Counted from the stretch's first letter, positions 12,046 to 22,971 are shown. The stretch is DNA of 64,000 nt from Platycnemis pennipes (GCA_933228895.1 OW121846.1:6789915-6853914); one strand, 5' to 3'. A program made the numbers and translations. Notes: generated by a model not told the origin, from the letters alone.

Positions 12046-12690
12046 TTCAGTCCTTATTATTATTAGTCCTATCATCTCCAGTCCTTATTATCCACGGTCC
12101 AATGGCCTTGCTGAAAGTTCTGTCAAATCAGTTAAAAACATGTTTAAAAAAGTAGCTGAAAATAATGAATGCCCAAATCTTGCTTTATTACAGTTTCGAA
12201 ATACTCCCAAAGGTGGGATTCACTCTCCAGCGGCTAATCTAATGAGTCGCTCCTTAAGAACTACGGTTCCATGTTCATTTGATTCACTGATTCCCAAAGT
12301 GACATATCGAAAGGATAGAGCACTTATGATTGATAGGAAAGAAAGAGTTAAGGAATATTTTGATCGTTCAGCAGTCAATAGAAAACCATTTCATCCCGGG
12401 GAAACTGTTATGTTTAAAATGAAACCTGACTCTCGTTGGAGCACAGGAATAATTGTGAAGAAAAGCACCGGCCCAAATTCATATGTAATTGAAGGAGAGA
12501 ATGGGAATCAATATGTTAGAAATGAGATCCACATCAGTCCCCGAGTTAGTCAGATTCATGATGATGTGAATCTATTTGGCCAAAAGAGCCAGGCTAATGA
12601 AAGCCAAAATGAATCTTCTGTTAGAAGATCAGGTCGGGCTATTAAGTCTCCACGGAGGTTGATTGAAGAAAAAAAAAGAAGTGGTAAAAA
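12046..12690 (+). pseudogene. Ty3/gypsy-like integrase fragment
   Basis: Translation from about 12080 gives SSPYYPRSNGLAESSVKSVK, the integrase core around the third catalytic acid (Glu in NGLAE). It continues as LLQFRNTPKGGIHSPAANLM and a C-terminal domain with FHPGETVMFKMKP and a GPNSYVIEGENG strand. The frame 12140-12715 is open for 191 codons and ends when it crosses into LINE sequence at about 12686. The first two catalytic Asp residues, the zinc finger and everything upstream are absent. The fragment lies between a minus LINE on the left and a plus LINE on the right. Integrase inserts retrotransposon cDNA; this piece cannot function alone. Confidence 0.85.
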
Positions 12691-13713
12691 GTTAGCTTCG
12701 TCTATTTGCCGATGACGCAGTAGTGTACAAGGAAATTCTAGGCCCAAATGATAAAGAATATTTAAATATTGACCTAAAGCAATTGAAACTTGGTGTGATG
12801 CATGGCAGTTAGAATTTAACTTTAAAAAATGTCTTGTAATGAACTTTTGGAAAAAGAATAGCTCTCCTCCTACCACTTACAAAATAAGTAATAATGAATT
12901 AACAAACGTGGAATCCATTAAATATCTTGGAATAAGACTGACAAATGATCTTTCCTGGGGTAAACACATTCGTGAAATAATGGGTCAAGCGAATCGCAAA
13001 CTGGGTTTCATTAAAAGAGTATTGGGTAAATGTGACGATCATGTACGAGAAATCAGCTACTTTTCACTTTTAAGACCTCATTTGGAATATGCTGCCAGTG
13101 TATGGGATCCCTACGAAATTGGTCTAAATAACGAACTTGAATGTGTGCAGCGAAGATCGGCAAGATTTGTAAAGGGACGGTATGATAACCTTACTAGCGT
13201 AACCAGTCTATTAAATGAATTAAATTGGGAATTATTTTCAGATCGCAGGTTGAAATTTAGATTTAATCTCTTGAACTAATTCCAAGACCATATTTTCAGT
13301 GATGATGTTAAAAATATTTTGCGGACCCCAACTTACTATGGTAGACTGGACCATAATCATAAAATTAGAGAAATAGATTGCCGAACTGACAGATTCAAAA
13401 TGTCCTTTTTTCCTCGTACTATTAGGGATATGAATAACGGTAAATATATCCAGTACGAGTGTAGCAATGGATAACATTGGTAGCTGCATGTTGGTTTAAG
13501 GACTTATAGCTAACCCAACTAACAGCATGTTTTTGCATGTATGTGTTGCTATTTTTATCTTTTTTTAAATAGCGTAGTTTTGAACAGTACCTATAAAAGT
13601 ACTGATCCTTTTTTTGTTATGCATGATATGTAGTGCATGTTTGGTGAGAGTTCACCCCCTGCCACACACCTTTATGGTGGCTTGCAGGGTATTATGTAGA
13701 TGTAGATGTAAGG
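12686..13713 (+). mobile_element. CR1-like LINE 3' portion, subfamily B, with intact 3' end
   Basis: The copy begins in the RT palm (LFADDAVVYKE-like, out of frame) and continues as WCDAWQLEFNFKKC-like codons. A 146-codon open frame follows at 12839-13279 with ISNNELTNVESIKYLGIRL, DLSWGKHIREIMGQANRKLG, LRPHLEYAASVWDPYEI and VQRRSARFVKGRYDN. A stop at LLN* is followed in frame by FSDDVKNILR, KIREIDCRTDRFKMSFFPRT and the natural terminator near 13473. The 3' UTR runs to the terminal hairpin (13659-13691) and ends in gtagatgtagatgta at 13713. This is the reference copy in the window for the family's 3' structure. Confidence 0.88.
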
Positions 13714-13840
13714 TGAGTTTCACATCATCTACTCTTTCTAACGCCGCGGCGTATTTTGTATTTTGGCCAGGTATTTTCGATTTCCGACCACTGTGCGCCG
13801 TGTTGATTCGAGTTCAAAGAATGGTTCTCTTGGAAATTTA
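13714..13840 (-). pseudogene. CR1-like LINE RT remnant interrupted by a 49-bp insertion
   Basis: On the minus strand the bases flanking 13747-13795 encode ESNQHGVRKSR*CETHL, the same RT block read as NIQHGFRKSRSCETQL at 7.5 kb. Removing the 49 bases and one cgccg copy makes the two halves contiguous. The extent beyond about 13840 is unclear. Confidence 0.6.
13747..13795 (+). mobile_element. 49-bp Transib-type terminal fragment with 5-bp target duplication
   Basis: The segment ends in CCACTGTG and contains ATTTTGGCCAGG and TTTTCGATTTC, the same words as the right end of the 52.8-kb element. It is flanked by exact CGCCG copies (13742-13746 and 13796-13800), matching the 5-bp GC-rich duplication expected for Transib insertion. 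The opposite terminus is missing. Confidence 0.65.
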
Positions 13841-15425
13841 TTATTATTTTCATCATGCATGTTCTCTGATATAAAACAAGAATCCTAATGAATGAATGGG
13901 CTCCCCCCTTATTATTTGCCTAGCATTTTTTTAGTGAATGTAAGACATTACGCGGAAAGAGGGGATGGGAAGCGGGGAAGAGGGATGGGGAAAAGGAGAA
14001 GCTTGGATAGAATGATGGCAGGGACTGGAGACGACGTCGTGTGAAATTTGGGGGCGGGATTTAGTGTCCATTTACACCTACCTACCTTTACTGATAGAAA
14101 ACCTATTGTAATAAGGCATTACGCATATTTGTTTGTTCTCCCTTTACCTTTGATGAGCTCATCCTTTGTAGTTCCTTTTGGTCCTCGTTTTTTCCCAGGA
14201 GACTACTTTGGCGCTTTATGTGTAGTTCAGTGAAGCCTCCGTAAGCGGGGATTCTAATGTAGGCTGTTTAAATATTGGCACCCAGATTTGCCGGATTCGG
14301 TATTACGCTGTTTTCGTTGGAGAATGTTTTAACCATTTTTCTCGGGTATGATCGAAATCTAATAAAGATGACTAACCAATCCAACCAAATGATTTTACAT
14401 CATCACGGAGATTTCAGACTTTTGTATGCACACACTAATTCATCATCAACCATCAGTGCGGCATTTAGTTATTTATTACGCTCTCCTAAATCCCATTACA
14501 TTTTCTATCCGATACAGAAAAGAGGATGTTCCTCGGAATCAAATTGCGTCAGAATTTCGGCGCGATGCATTACAATACTCATAAGTTTAATGTATTTCAT
14601 CGCAACATTAGGTGCTGAGCCGATTGTTTTGCGAAATAATGAGCATTGGATTAGGTATACCTATCTGGTTGGTGATACGTGCTAAATGCATTATTGCCCT
14701 TAGGTCTCTCTTCGTCACGACTAGACGAAAGCACAGCGCAGTCGTGTGAAGATGATTCTTTACTGAGTTTATGAATGAATTCGGAGTATTGACGAGATTT
14801 ATGTTCAGTAACTGCCGGTATACATTCTGTTATGATTTGCTTCCTGCTATTATTTGGAAAGTGCGAATGAAATACATCTTCCCCCAGGCCACCTCCTCGC
14901 CCACCCTGCCACTGCAGAAAGTGATCCTATTCTGCTTCCCCACTTTCTTGCTCAAGGAAAGGATCACTTTCTTTTTACATTCCTTCCAATTGAAGGACGG
15001 GATTGATTGACAGGATGCATACTAGGAGGTCAATGTAGGTAGATATGCCTGTTTTGTATAATTTTATTGAAGTTACGAAATATTCCTTCGATCGCGTTGT
15101 AAAAAGTAATTAAAGAAAGAATCTGACATATAAAGTGCTCCTGCTGGCGAATATTAGCCAAGCCGCCAAAAATACTTTGCCAATGATTTTTAGTGAAATT
15201 AAGGTGGAGTACATGCCACGCAATACTACTTCTGCTTTGAATCCATTGGATTAGGGTGACAATGCTGCATTTAAGTTGCCCTATACCAGTAGTCTCGATA
15301 GAATTCTCTCCATTTTGGAGACGAATTTCTCCCTAACAGTCAGCGACTGCTGGAAAAAATAATATTTAAAGTCCATCGAAAAAATAACAGAATTCTAGGA
15401 TTAAGTGAGAAGTGAAAATGTGAGC
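13841..15425. other. Unassigned sequence
   Basis: Includes a purine-rich stretch at 13950-14030 and several short frames (for example 14275-14685, 136 codons) with no recognisable domain. No RNA gene seen. Confidence 0.35.
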
Positions 15426-15429
15426 GATT

Positions 15430-15699
15430 GCTGGTGAAAACGACTTCCAAGGGTTTCCTGATAATGGCGAGGACTTAATCGAGGGATTTAAAGATTTGGA
15501 TGACAGTGTGGCAGAAGAATACCTTAAGTCCCTTGGAGAGGAGCGTATCATAGATGAGTTGGGTGTCATGGCGCACCAGTCGAGTGATGATGGAAATTTC
15601 GATTCCGTGATTCGGGGAGTTGAGGAAATTCAAGAGGTGTCTCTCTTCATCTGTATTTCTGTTAAAACTCCTTACAGGGATGAAAACGTTGGACACTAA
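15430..15699 (+). CDS. Possible coding exon, acidic, unknown family
   Basis: A plus-strand frame open from about 15424 to 15699 encodes an acidic peptide (GFPDNGEDLIEGFKDLDDSV, then EEYLKSLGEERIIDELGVMA and HQSSDDGNFDSVIRGVEEIQE). Composition is protein-like, with alternating charged and hydrophobic residues typical of helices, unlike most short frames nearby. A GAG|GTGTCT at about 15638 could be a weak splice donor. No family is recognised. It may be a host exon or the acidic N-terminus of a transposase. Context gives no help. Confidence 0.25.
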   Translation, partial: AGENDFQGFPDNGEDLIEGFKDLDDSVAEEYLKSLGEERIIDELGVMAHQSSDDGNFDSVIRGVEEIQEVSLFICISVKTPYRDENVGH

Positions 15700-16924
15700 C
15701 CGAAATTCTTCTCAGTAGCTTGCCCCCTCAGTCAAAATCATAACTTTTCGAATACCTTCCACCAGAATTAATGGAGGTGAATGTCATATTTTGACAATTC
15801 TTGAGATTCTTTGAGAATTCTTCATATTTATGAGAATTCTTGCATAGCAAGTCTAAAAATTATAAATAAAATAAGATTTTAATAAGAATCACTAAATAAC
15901 AAATGCAAAAATGTACTGCTACCAACCCACCGGTGAACGGGTGGAACGGGACAGGGTAGCGTCGTCCGATGCATTAATAGTGAAAATTGACATGTTTGCT
16001 ATGAAATTCCTACTTTATTTATTGTATCATTATTTTTAAGTTCTACAAAGAGAATTCAAGTCGGAAGCCAAAGTTAGTTAGTCTTTATGAGTGGACAAAT
16101 GCATTGCTATCATTTATAAAACTGAATTGACGTAGCGTTAAGTTGCTCGAACTCTTATGCTTTCGTTTCTATTTTATAGTAACATTGTTTGTGTACCTGG
16201 CAACACCGCTGTAAACTGTATGAGTTCTTGTGTGTTGCAATTGAAACAAAAGCATTGGTACAGGTGAAATTTATGAGAAAAGTCCGAAGGGAGTATTTTT
16301 CCGCCTTGGAAACTAGCACCCTTCCATAATGCTTCCTCCAACGCAGGTTCGCGCAATACGTCACCCCCGCCTTCGAGGAAGTTTCACTGGATTCCTTACT
16401 GCCATAATGCAGCATTTTGTTGTACCATCTTGGTTCATTGCTACGCTTAGGAATGGTTCGACGCAGCCCTCCACTCAGCCCTCGATCCTCCTACCGTTTC
16501 ACGCAATTCTTCACATCCCACAACGATTCATTACATGCATGAAGTGGATCAGTCAAACAGTTTTGAACCCATGCTGAGTTCATTCTCGCTCACTATTGAA
16601 GGTCCAATTCGAAGGCTTTCTTTGTCACGTAATCTTGTTTGTTGCCGACTTTTGCAATACTTGTTGCCTTGGAATCCATAGTAATGCGTGATTGTTGTGA
16701 ATGTTTCGTCACATCGTGGCTTTTTTTCGCATCCCCCTTTTTCTGATTTTCCCCCGATAGGACAACCTCCCCTTGGGGAACTTTTTACCCTCCGGACATA
16801 GCCGAAGGACCGAAGGCCTACGACGACGCGCTCCAACGATGCCAAAAAAAGCCTTCGATTCCTAAATGTAATGCTTACGGCCTACAACTTTCCGGCCGCA
16901 CCTTTCCCTCACCACATCCGCTCT
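15700..16924. other. Unassigned sequence
   Basis: Contains repeated gagaattctt words at 15795-15845 and short frames at 16155-16845 on both strands without recognisable motifs. Confidence 0.35.
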
Positions 16925-17115
16925 AACGTATAGTCTGCGCGGCCTTATTTGTCAGTGACGTCATCAAAATTGATGCCGACACATCGATTTTCCGCCAGTG
17001 AGAAAAGCTAAAAATCACCTTCGTTGCCAAGTTTTTTGCCAAATTACAAGGTACATAAAATTTACTGTCGCTTTTGCAAATTACCCTGCGGGAACCTAAA
17101 GACGGTGGACTGAGA
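16925..17115 (-). repeat. Dispersed repeat copy 1 (pair with 29.1 kb)
   Basis: Read on the minus strand, this about 190-bp block aligns by eye with 29078-29280 on the plus strand. Shared words include gtaccttgt, ttttagcttttctca, aaatcgatgtgtc and a central TTGGCAACG. Neither copy has a coding frame. It is an unnamed interspersed repeat. Confidence 0.65.
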
Positions 17116-18650
17116 ATTCTACTCCTTCTATGTGCCATGCATCATAAATGGTTTACAGCAAATGATTTTAATGGCAGCGGTAGATATTAACGTATTTTTT
17201 CCACTTCTTGAAGGAATTGGTACCTTCCCAACTACGTGTAGTTCCTCAAGTACACAACTACGTGCCCTTATTACCAACACATTCAACACTAATTCAACGC
17301 TCTCCCTGAGTATCCTCTATAACTATATTAATAAAGCCACGCTCTCTTTATGCAAATGGTTATGCACATGAAGAAGTGATAGCGGGCTTACTGAAGAAAT
17401 CAATTAGTAGATGAAAGCCCTTATTCTATGAGACTCTCTGTGACAAGTTTGTTGAAATTGAACAACTGGCTTGACGAAGTTGACACTGAAAAAGACAGAG
17501 CACTGGGTTCAACCTTTGATCCCTCTGAATCTGAAAATTTACCCATGACATTAAAAATCGTCAAATGTACTGAAATAAATGTGTGAAAACACAACGAAGA
17601 ATCTTGTTTCACTTACATCCTTTTCTTTAGTTTGTATTAGTCTCTGCGTATATTTATGATTCCCTCACTCACCAACCTGCTTCTAAATTATTAATAAATT
17701 AGCCCAGAAATTCTACGCTGAACTGTAGTGATCGCATCTACTTTGTAAAAACACTGTTCTTCCCCGGAAAATTACGTTCTCCATCAATGCAATATATTAA
17801 TCATGGACTTCAACTACATAGAAAATCCTCATTTCTTATCACATGGCCTAAAATGTACAAATGACGCTGGCTATAGTTTATTTCGAAAAATAAAGGCAAT
17901 GCTTCCAAAAAATCACCAAACCATTTACACCATAACTACAATGTGGAAATTATTGACACGGTAAATGTTCTTCCAACTACTTATCTAACGAACAACGCCA
18001 TGCTTTAAGCTTTATCAATTATAATACAGTACACGACGGCTATCTTTGTAACTTTGGCTGCACCAGCTTCACTTTAATATCAGAGAATTGCCTGTCGGAA
18101 TTCCGAGCATGAATTCGTGCGTCACTGAAACAATTTTTAATTTACGGACGCTAAATCCCAACAAATTCACTTCGTACCATTTTCTTCACATTATATCAAC
18201 ATCACAAACTCATTACTACAAGTTACTTGTCATTTTTGAGGCGCTTATCAGGGAAACATTACAAAAAAATGAGTGCACGTCACGAGCCCATGCTTCTGCT
18301 TTACGCATGGAAATCGAACAATTATAATTTTAACGTCACTACCATTTAAATTATACAGTGGGAGAAGCAAAAATGAAAAAATACTCAGTTTTGCACGTAG
18401 ATGCTAAATCCACAGAAAACTGAGAGAAAATAAAGAACACACCGCACTAGAGAAGAGCTCAAATTAGCTATTAAGGTGTGAATGCCGACATCGTAGACAC
18501 TCCCTAGGGTACAATGAATCTTGGTATAACTCACCCAGCCATATTAACTTTGTTTTATGACAAGTTTTCACTTGATTCACTGAAAGTGAACTTTTTGGAG
18601 AGGTATGTACACTTCAATGTCTCATGATCGGTCACTTATCGGCGCTCTAC
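17116..18650. other. Unassigned AT-rich sequence
   Basis: No gene or RNA recognised. A short stretch near 17910-17970 (ccatttacaccataactaca) resembles 29740-29790, hinting at an old shared repeat. Confidence 0.3.
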
Positions 18651-18654
18651 TGAG

Positions 18655-18975
18655 CAGCGTTCTACAGCGGCCCGAGTCTGGATGGCTTCGTCTCCCGAGT
18701 GAAAGAGGTGGCCAAAAAAGCAGACGGAAGCGGAGTACACCGCCTAGAATGTGGCGATTGTGGAGTGTCGTACAGAGGGCAGACTGGAAGATGCATCCAC
18801 GCCCGAGCCGTGGAATCCCGACGGGATTTCATGAACAGGAAACGGGATTCCCAGTATATGCTGCTCATCCCCTGTTGGAAGGACATACAGCAACTTTCCA
18901 AGCCAAGCTGATGCACCAAGAGACCAAGGGAAAAAGGTTGGATGTCTTGGAGCAATTAGAGATCCTTACCTGAGT
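18655..18975 (+). pseudogene. Penelope-like element GIY-YIG endonuclease fragment
   Basis: The plus strand encodes GVHRLECGDCGVSYRGQTGR, a GIY-YIG-type nuclease core of Penelope-like retroelements with the Cys-containing CGDC insert. Here GVH replaces GIY and YRG replaces YVG. After ARAVESRRDF the frame shifts, and the neighbouring frame continues with PLLEGHTATFQAKLMHQETK and GKRLDVLEQLEIL, the conserved distal helix. The reverse transcriptase part is absent. The endonuclease would nick the target DNA; this fragment is inactive. Confidence 0.75.
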
Positions 18976-19910
18976 TCGGAGACGAAAGATTTCTCACCAA
19001 CGACCACTTTTTTCCTATCCATCCGCCCCCCTAGATATCCCGCCTGTTGTTCCCTGGAAGCAACGTCCCCTATACATTCCTTGCATCCTTTCCACACCCC
19101 CTTTGGCCACCGCGATGCTCAGCACATGCCTGCCACGTCAACACCCCCCACCTTTGTTCTTTCCCCCTCCTCCCGGCTCTTCATTTCTCTTTGCGATGAG
19201 AATTCTTTCGTGAGCTTTTAATCCCCCAGGCTTAAATCTCAAATGTTCACAAGATCTATCAAATTACTCACTGTCGCTGGGCAACCCTTTCGAGTTTAAT
19301 ACTGCTGTTCAACTTAAGATTCAGGTTGACACGTTTTCTTGGCAGCATAAGTTTTATTTTGAAAAAGTTCCTTTCCTTGTACTTCTAGGATTTCACTTCA
19401 TCTGAATGGCTAACTTGATTGGTTATAGCGTTTGAAATGAATCCTTCGAAATTGTTTCCATTCGCAACTGACAGTCGGGCATCACGATTCCCAGTTTTGA
19501 ACTCTGAGCCGGAGACCATAGCACGGATCTCTAAAGAGACATTCGGGCAAGTTGTGTTGTTCATGATAATGCTGGGCACCTTTCTCATGTTTTTAAGTGA
19601 GTTGAAATTCTTGTTTTCTCAGTACCCCAACGTCGTGATCCAAAATCTTGAAGTAGCATCTCTGATGGCATGTTAAATTGAATTAGCTTACGATACTCAT
19701 ATTAGGAGTCATTCATCCTCTCTTTCTCCCCACAAGTCTAAGATAATGGAAAATCATTTTCAGTCACTTTTGAATAAAGGAAGTTTTTAGCTCAAATTGG
19801 TGCTCTTCAGCATTCTCAATCCCGAAGTGGATTATCGAATCCGTAATAAGCAAGTTAAAATAGATGGGTATCCCACCCCTGCGGTTGCACATGCTTTCAA
19901 GTAGCGGAAG
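18976..19910. other. Unassigned sequence
   Basis: Pyrimidine-rich at 19010-19170. Frames at 19385-19676 overlap on both strands without a recognisable domain. Confidence 0.35.
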
Positions 19911-20130
19911 TTCCACAGAGAAAAAGAACCATTTGCCTTGACCGGGATTCGAATCAGGATACCCTAATTTCCGGCCGGGTGCTTTTAACCAATTAAGCTA
20001 CCGAGGCGTCATCTTTCCCTGTGGAATATTAAATGTGAAATATTTCCCAGTGGTTAAAGCACCTGGCCGGAAATCAGGGGATCCGGGATCGAATCCCGGT
20101 CAAGGCGAATGATTGTTTTCTCTGTGGAAC
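19911..20130. repeat. Head-to-head pair of tRNA-derived units forming a foldback
   Basis: Two tRNA-like units face each other. The left one is read on the minus strand (about 19911-20005) and the right one on the plus strand (about 20045-20130). Both contain a B-box stem with GATCGAATCC or ATTCGAATCC, an A-box-like TGGTTAAAGCACCTGG or TTGGTTAAAAGCACCCGG, and the outer sequence CTCTGTGGAA. The arms are therefore long imperfect inverted repeats with a roughly 45-bp spacer. Uridine 33 is missing from the anticodon-like loop, so these are SINE-type relics and not tRNA genes. Confidence 0.7.
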
Positions 20131-20184
20131 TTGTGCTCTTGTGCAATTTCAGCGGGTTAAGGTTCTCGCGGCCAGTTCGCGCTC

Positions 20185-20730
20185 CTCCAACCTGATACTT
20201 TCCAGTATTTGGCTGATGCCAAGTATTTCACATTTCTAGATCTCATCAAGCCACTGTCGAAAAATTCAAAGACATACACTGCCTTCGTCACTTCTTTCGA
20301 TTAATTCCAGTATTCTGGGCTCTTTGGTATTGCTAATTTACCCTTAGTCTTTACTCGATTAATTAACGAGGCATTGGGTGATTTGCAGTATTCTTGTTTC
20401 TATCTATACATTGACGATTTGTGTATTTATTCTAATAATTCCAGGGACCACGTTAACAATGTGAAAGCTGTGCTTACGAATTTTCATTCTGCTGGAGTTA
20501 TTATATGCAAGGAGGAGGAGGTAAATCTTGGAACTCCTTCACTCACATTCTTGGGCAATGCAATTACCAATTGAACCCTTGGTGTTGATCCTCATAGGAT
20601 AAAGACCAACCCAGGTCCGAAAAGAGATAGCGACATATGTGCATCCAGCCACATCCTGTCAATGTGTGCTTTCTATTCAAAGTTCATCCTATGTTATTCC
20701 CAAGTTTCTATTCCTTTAAATCATCTTTAA
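20185..20730 (+). pseudogene. Ty3/gypsy-like reverse transcriptase fragment
   Basis: Translation in one main frame gives ADAKYFTFLDLIKPLSKNSK, a stop, then FGIANLPLVFTRLINEALGD and CFYLYIDDLCIYSNNSRDHV. YIDD is the catalytic palm motif and the first FLDL carries the other catalytic Asp. The thumb follows (VKAVLTNFHSAGVIICKEEE, TFLGNAITN) and then an SSY-PKFLFL-like tether at about 20690. Coding breaks at TTAA 20727-20730, where the piggyBac-like element starts, and gypsy coding resumes after 22971. Gag, protease and LTRs are not recognised. Confidence 0.85.
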
Positions 20731-20907
20731 CCCTAGAATGCCCGAGGTAGTCTTTTTGACTACTTTCAATTTTTATTTCTGTAACGCCTACTATAATTTC
20801 CCCAGTAAAATATTTTTCATGAGTTTTCATCATTTATTGAGTTCTCTAAAAAATAGTGGTCGATGTAGTATTATCTTGTTTTTTAACCCAATTGTTTTCA
20901 TTTTGCA

Positions 20908-20950
20908 TTAAATGCCCAATGCAGTCATTTTGACTACCTTGGGCATTTAA
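20908..20950. repeat. Subterminal palindrome in the piggyBac-like element
   Basis: A 43-bp imperfect palindrome begins TTAAATGCCCAA and ends TTGGGCATTTAA. It repeats the terminal GCCC and gactacc words and is itself bounded by TTAA on both sides. It may be a subterminal transposase-binding repeat or a micro-insertion of a second end. Confidence 0.6.
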
Positions 20951-21479
20951 GGTAAGTTGGCATTGGACATTGGGAAAATACGGATTAGAGCATCTATAGT
21001 TACTCACCCGCATCCTCAAAACTTCCTGCTTCACCTTCCCACCTGCCACATTTTGTCCCCTATCTCTCCCACTGCTCTATTTCTGACGCAGTCAATGACT
21101 CATCATCTGGTATTGTGGCTTTCCGGCGATCGTGTTTTGATTTCTCTTATCAGAAATGACACAGTTAGCACTTGTGCCTTACCGGAGGCACTATTTGATG
21201 CAAATTGACTAAGTAAGGGGAAGTGGTCTTCAGGACTATGTTTGGAGACTCAGTTCCATTGCATGTGAAAGTCTCTCTGTCGAATCATTATGTCACGCTT
21301 GTTGTGCGTTTTTGGAGTAAACTATAGACTCAGTAGAAGCACTGATCTCTTTCCGCACAAATATAACTCTCAGGAAGGATGTCACAACTAAGGACATCCT
21401 CTCAATATTACTGGTAGTCCTCTGATTGCTTGGCGATTGTTCATTGACCGCTTTCCACTGCAGCACATAAGAAAGTGTA

Positions 21480-22657
21480 CAGTTACTGAGGCTCAAGGAC
21501 AGAATGAAAGCAATTCATCTGGGCTAACTATGGAAGAACTGGAGGCATTATCGCTGTTTTGTAAGCCAGATGGGTTTCAGGAACAAATGTCAGACAGAAG
21601 GCAATATCTATAATTAGATTCTGTGAAATCTTGCGTTACCTACGGTTTCATGAGAAACCCAATCGCTCCATGCATTTGCGAACTGGCAAGTTTGCTCTCT
21701 TTGCAGCCGAGTGTCATAGATTTATTGCCCATTGCAATGCGTTGTAACGGCAACGTTGTGCAAGGCTTTGTCCTAGCAAAGATAGGTGTCCATTTACGCA
21801 ATTCAAGGCTAACAAACCAGATAAATTTGGGAAAAAATATTGGCTGGCTATGGACAAAGATAGTAAGTACCTTTGGATGGTTTTCCTACCATAGGCTAAG
21901 TTCCTACTCGGTCTGATGGTAATCGCCTAGACGAAAATGCCGTGCTGAAACTTATGCATCCTTATTTGAACAAGGGTCGTAATGTTACCATCGACAATTT
22001 CTTTACGTCCGTGACTTTGCATACCAACTGAAGCATGCTGGTTCAAGCTTGTCAGGAACTTTAAGCAAAATATGGAAGTAGGTTCCAAAATAAATAAATA
22101 CCATGAAGGAAAAATTGTATTCCACAAAATTGTTCAAAAATTATGAAAATGACATTACCATGGCCTTATTTCAGGGTAAAGAAAATAAGAACGTACCCAT
22201 CCTAAGTACTCTTCATCCAGATGTAGATGTCCCAATAACCCTAGAAAGATTCCGAAAACAGTCCATAGTTACATTGCAACTAAGTATAGGGTAGATATTG
22301 TGAATCAGATGGCAAAGAAATATACTGTCCGGGCAACCGCGTCGTCTGATTGCCTATTCATTCTTTTCATTACCTTTTGACTTGGCAGCTGTAAGTTCAT
22401 GGATTATATACAAAGATGCAACCTGTCATTACATGTCACAAAGGGAATTCATTCAGAAGTTAGCAGAAGAGCTTGCAGGACCATATAAAACGTCCGCTGG
22501 AGGTTTCACTCTTGATGGTAATACACCAACCAGCAAACAAAAAGAGATTGAGGATAAGAAATTTTGCCAAATTAAGGTAGAAATCAAAAGGAATAGGGGA
22601 ATAGGTATATATAATTCATGCAAAAAAGCAATTTGTGGCCAAGGTACAGCTCATTAA
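21480..22657 (+). pseudogene. piggyBac-like transposase, multiple frameshifts and stops
   Basis: Ordered piggyBac blocks appear in changing frames: KPDKFGKKYWLAMDKDSKY at about 21818, then GRNVTIDNFFTSVTLHT at about 21980 with the conserved Asp of DNFFTS. These are followed by LFKNYENDITMALFQGKENK and VPILSTLHPDVDV at 22130-22230, and YRVDIVNQMAKKYTVRA at about 22290. In the last block the usual second Asp of the VDxxDQM motif is Asn. A C-terminal Cys-rich domain follows (CQIKVEIKRNRG...CKKAICG) at 22560-22650. The order and spacing fit a full-length gene of roughly 550-600 codons, but the N-terminal part (about 20990-21480) is poorly recognisable. At least four frame breaks make it inactive. 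Confidence 0.87.
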
Positions 22658-22971
22658 ATCACTACCCGGTCGTATAACATATTTTAAACTTTATGCAAGT
22701 GAATTTTTTAAATATTGAATATTCATTTTAAAGGCTACTTTTCAATTAATTCAATATTTTTTCATATTTATATATAAATGTTGAATTTACACATCTAAGG
22801 GTTACCAAACGATGACTATTGAAAATCTTTGAAATGCAAAATGTCTTTTTCCATCTAGGAAAACTGAAGAAAAACATAAAAGTATTGTGTAACAAATTCA
22901 ATCGTAAAAAAGCAAAAAAAGTATCAGAAAAATAGGAAGGTAGTCAAAAAGACTACCTTGGGCATTCTAGG

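Larger units (their letters stand above)
20731..22971 (+). mobile_element. piggyBac-like DNA transposon inserted in gypsy
   Basis: The left end CCCTAGAATGCCCGAGGTAG immediately follows TTAA (20727-20730). The right end is the inverted CTACCTTGGGCATTCTAGG (22953-22971), matching except for one base. TTAA targets and CCCTAG ends are diagnostic of piggyBac. The right-hand TTAA is not intact: the bases after 22971 read tgggtgaa. Each end carries a ggtagtc / gactacc pair around five T or A. The element is about 2.24 kb, close to the usual autonomous size, and contains a decayed transposase gene on the same strand. Confidence 0.87.

Noticed and set aside
20048..20113. Possible functional tRNA gene (A and B boxes, strong T-arm)
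   Set aside because: No acceptor stem closes, the anticodon-like loop lacks U33, and an inverted second copy lies next to it. This is a SINE-type relic.
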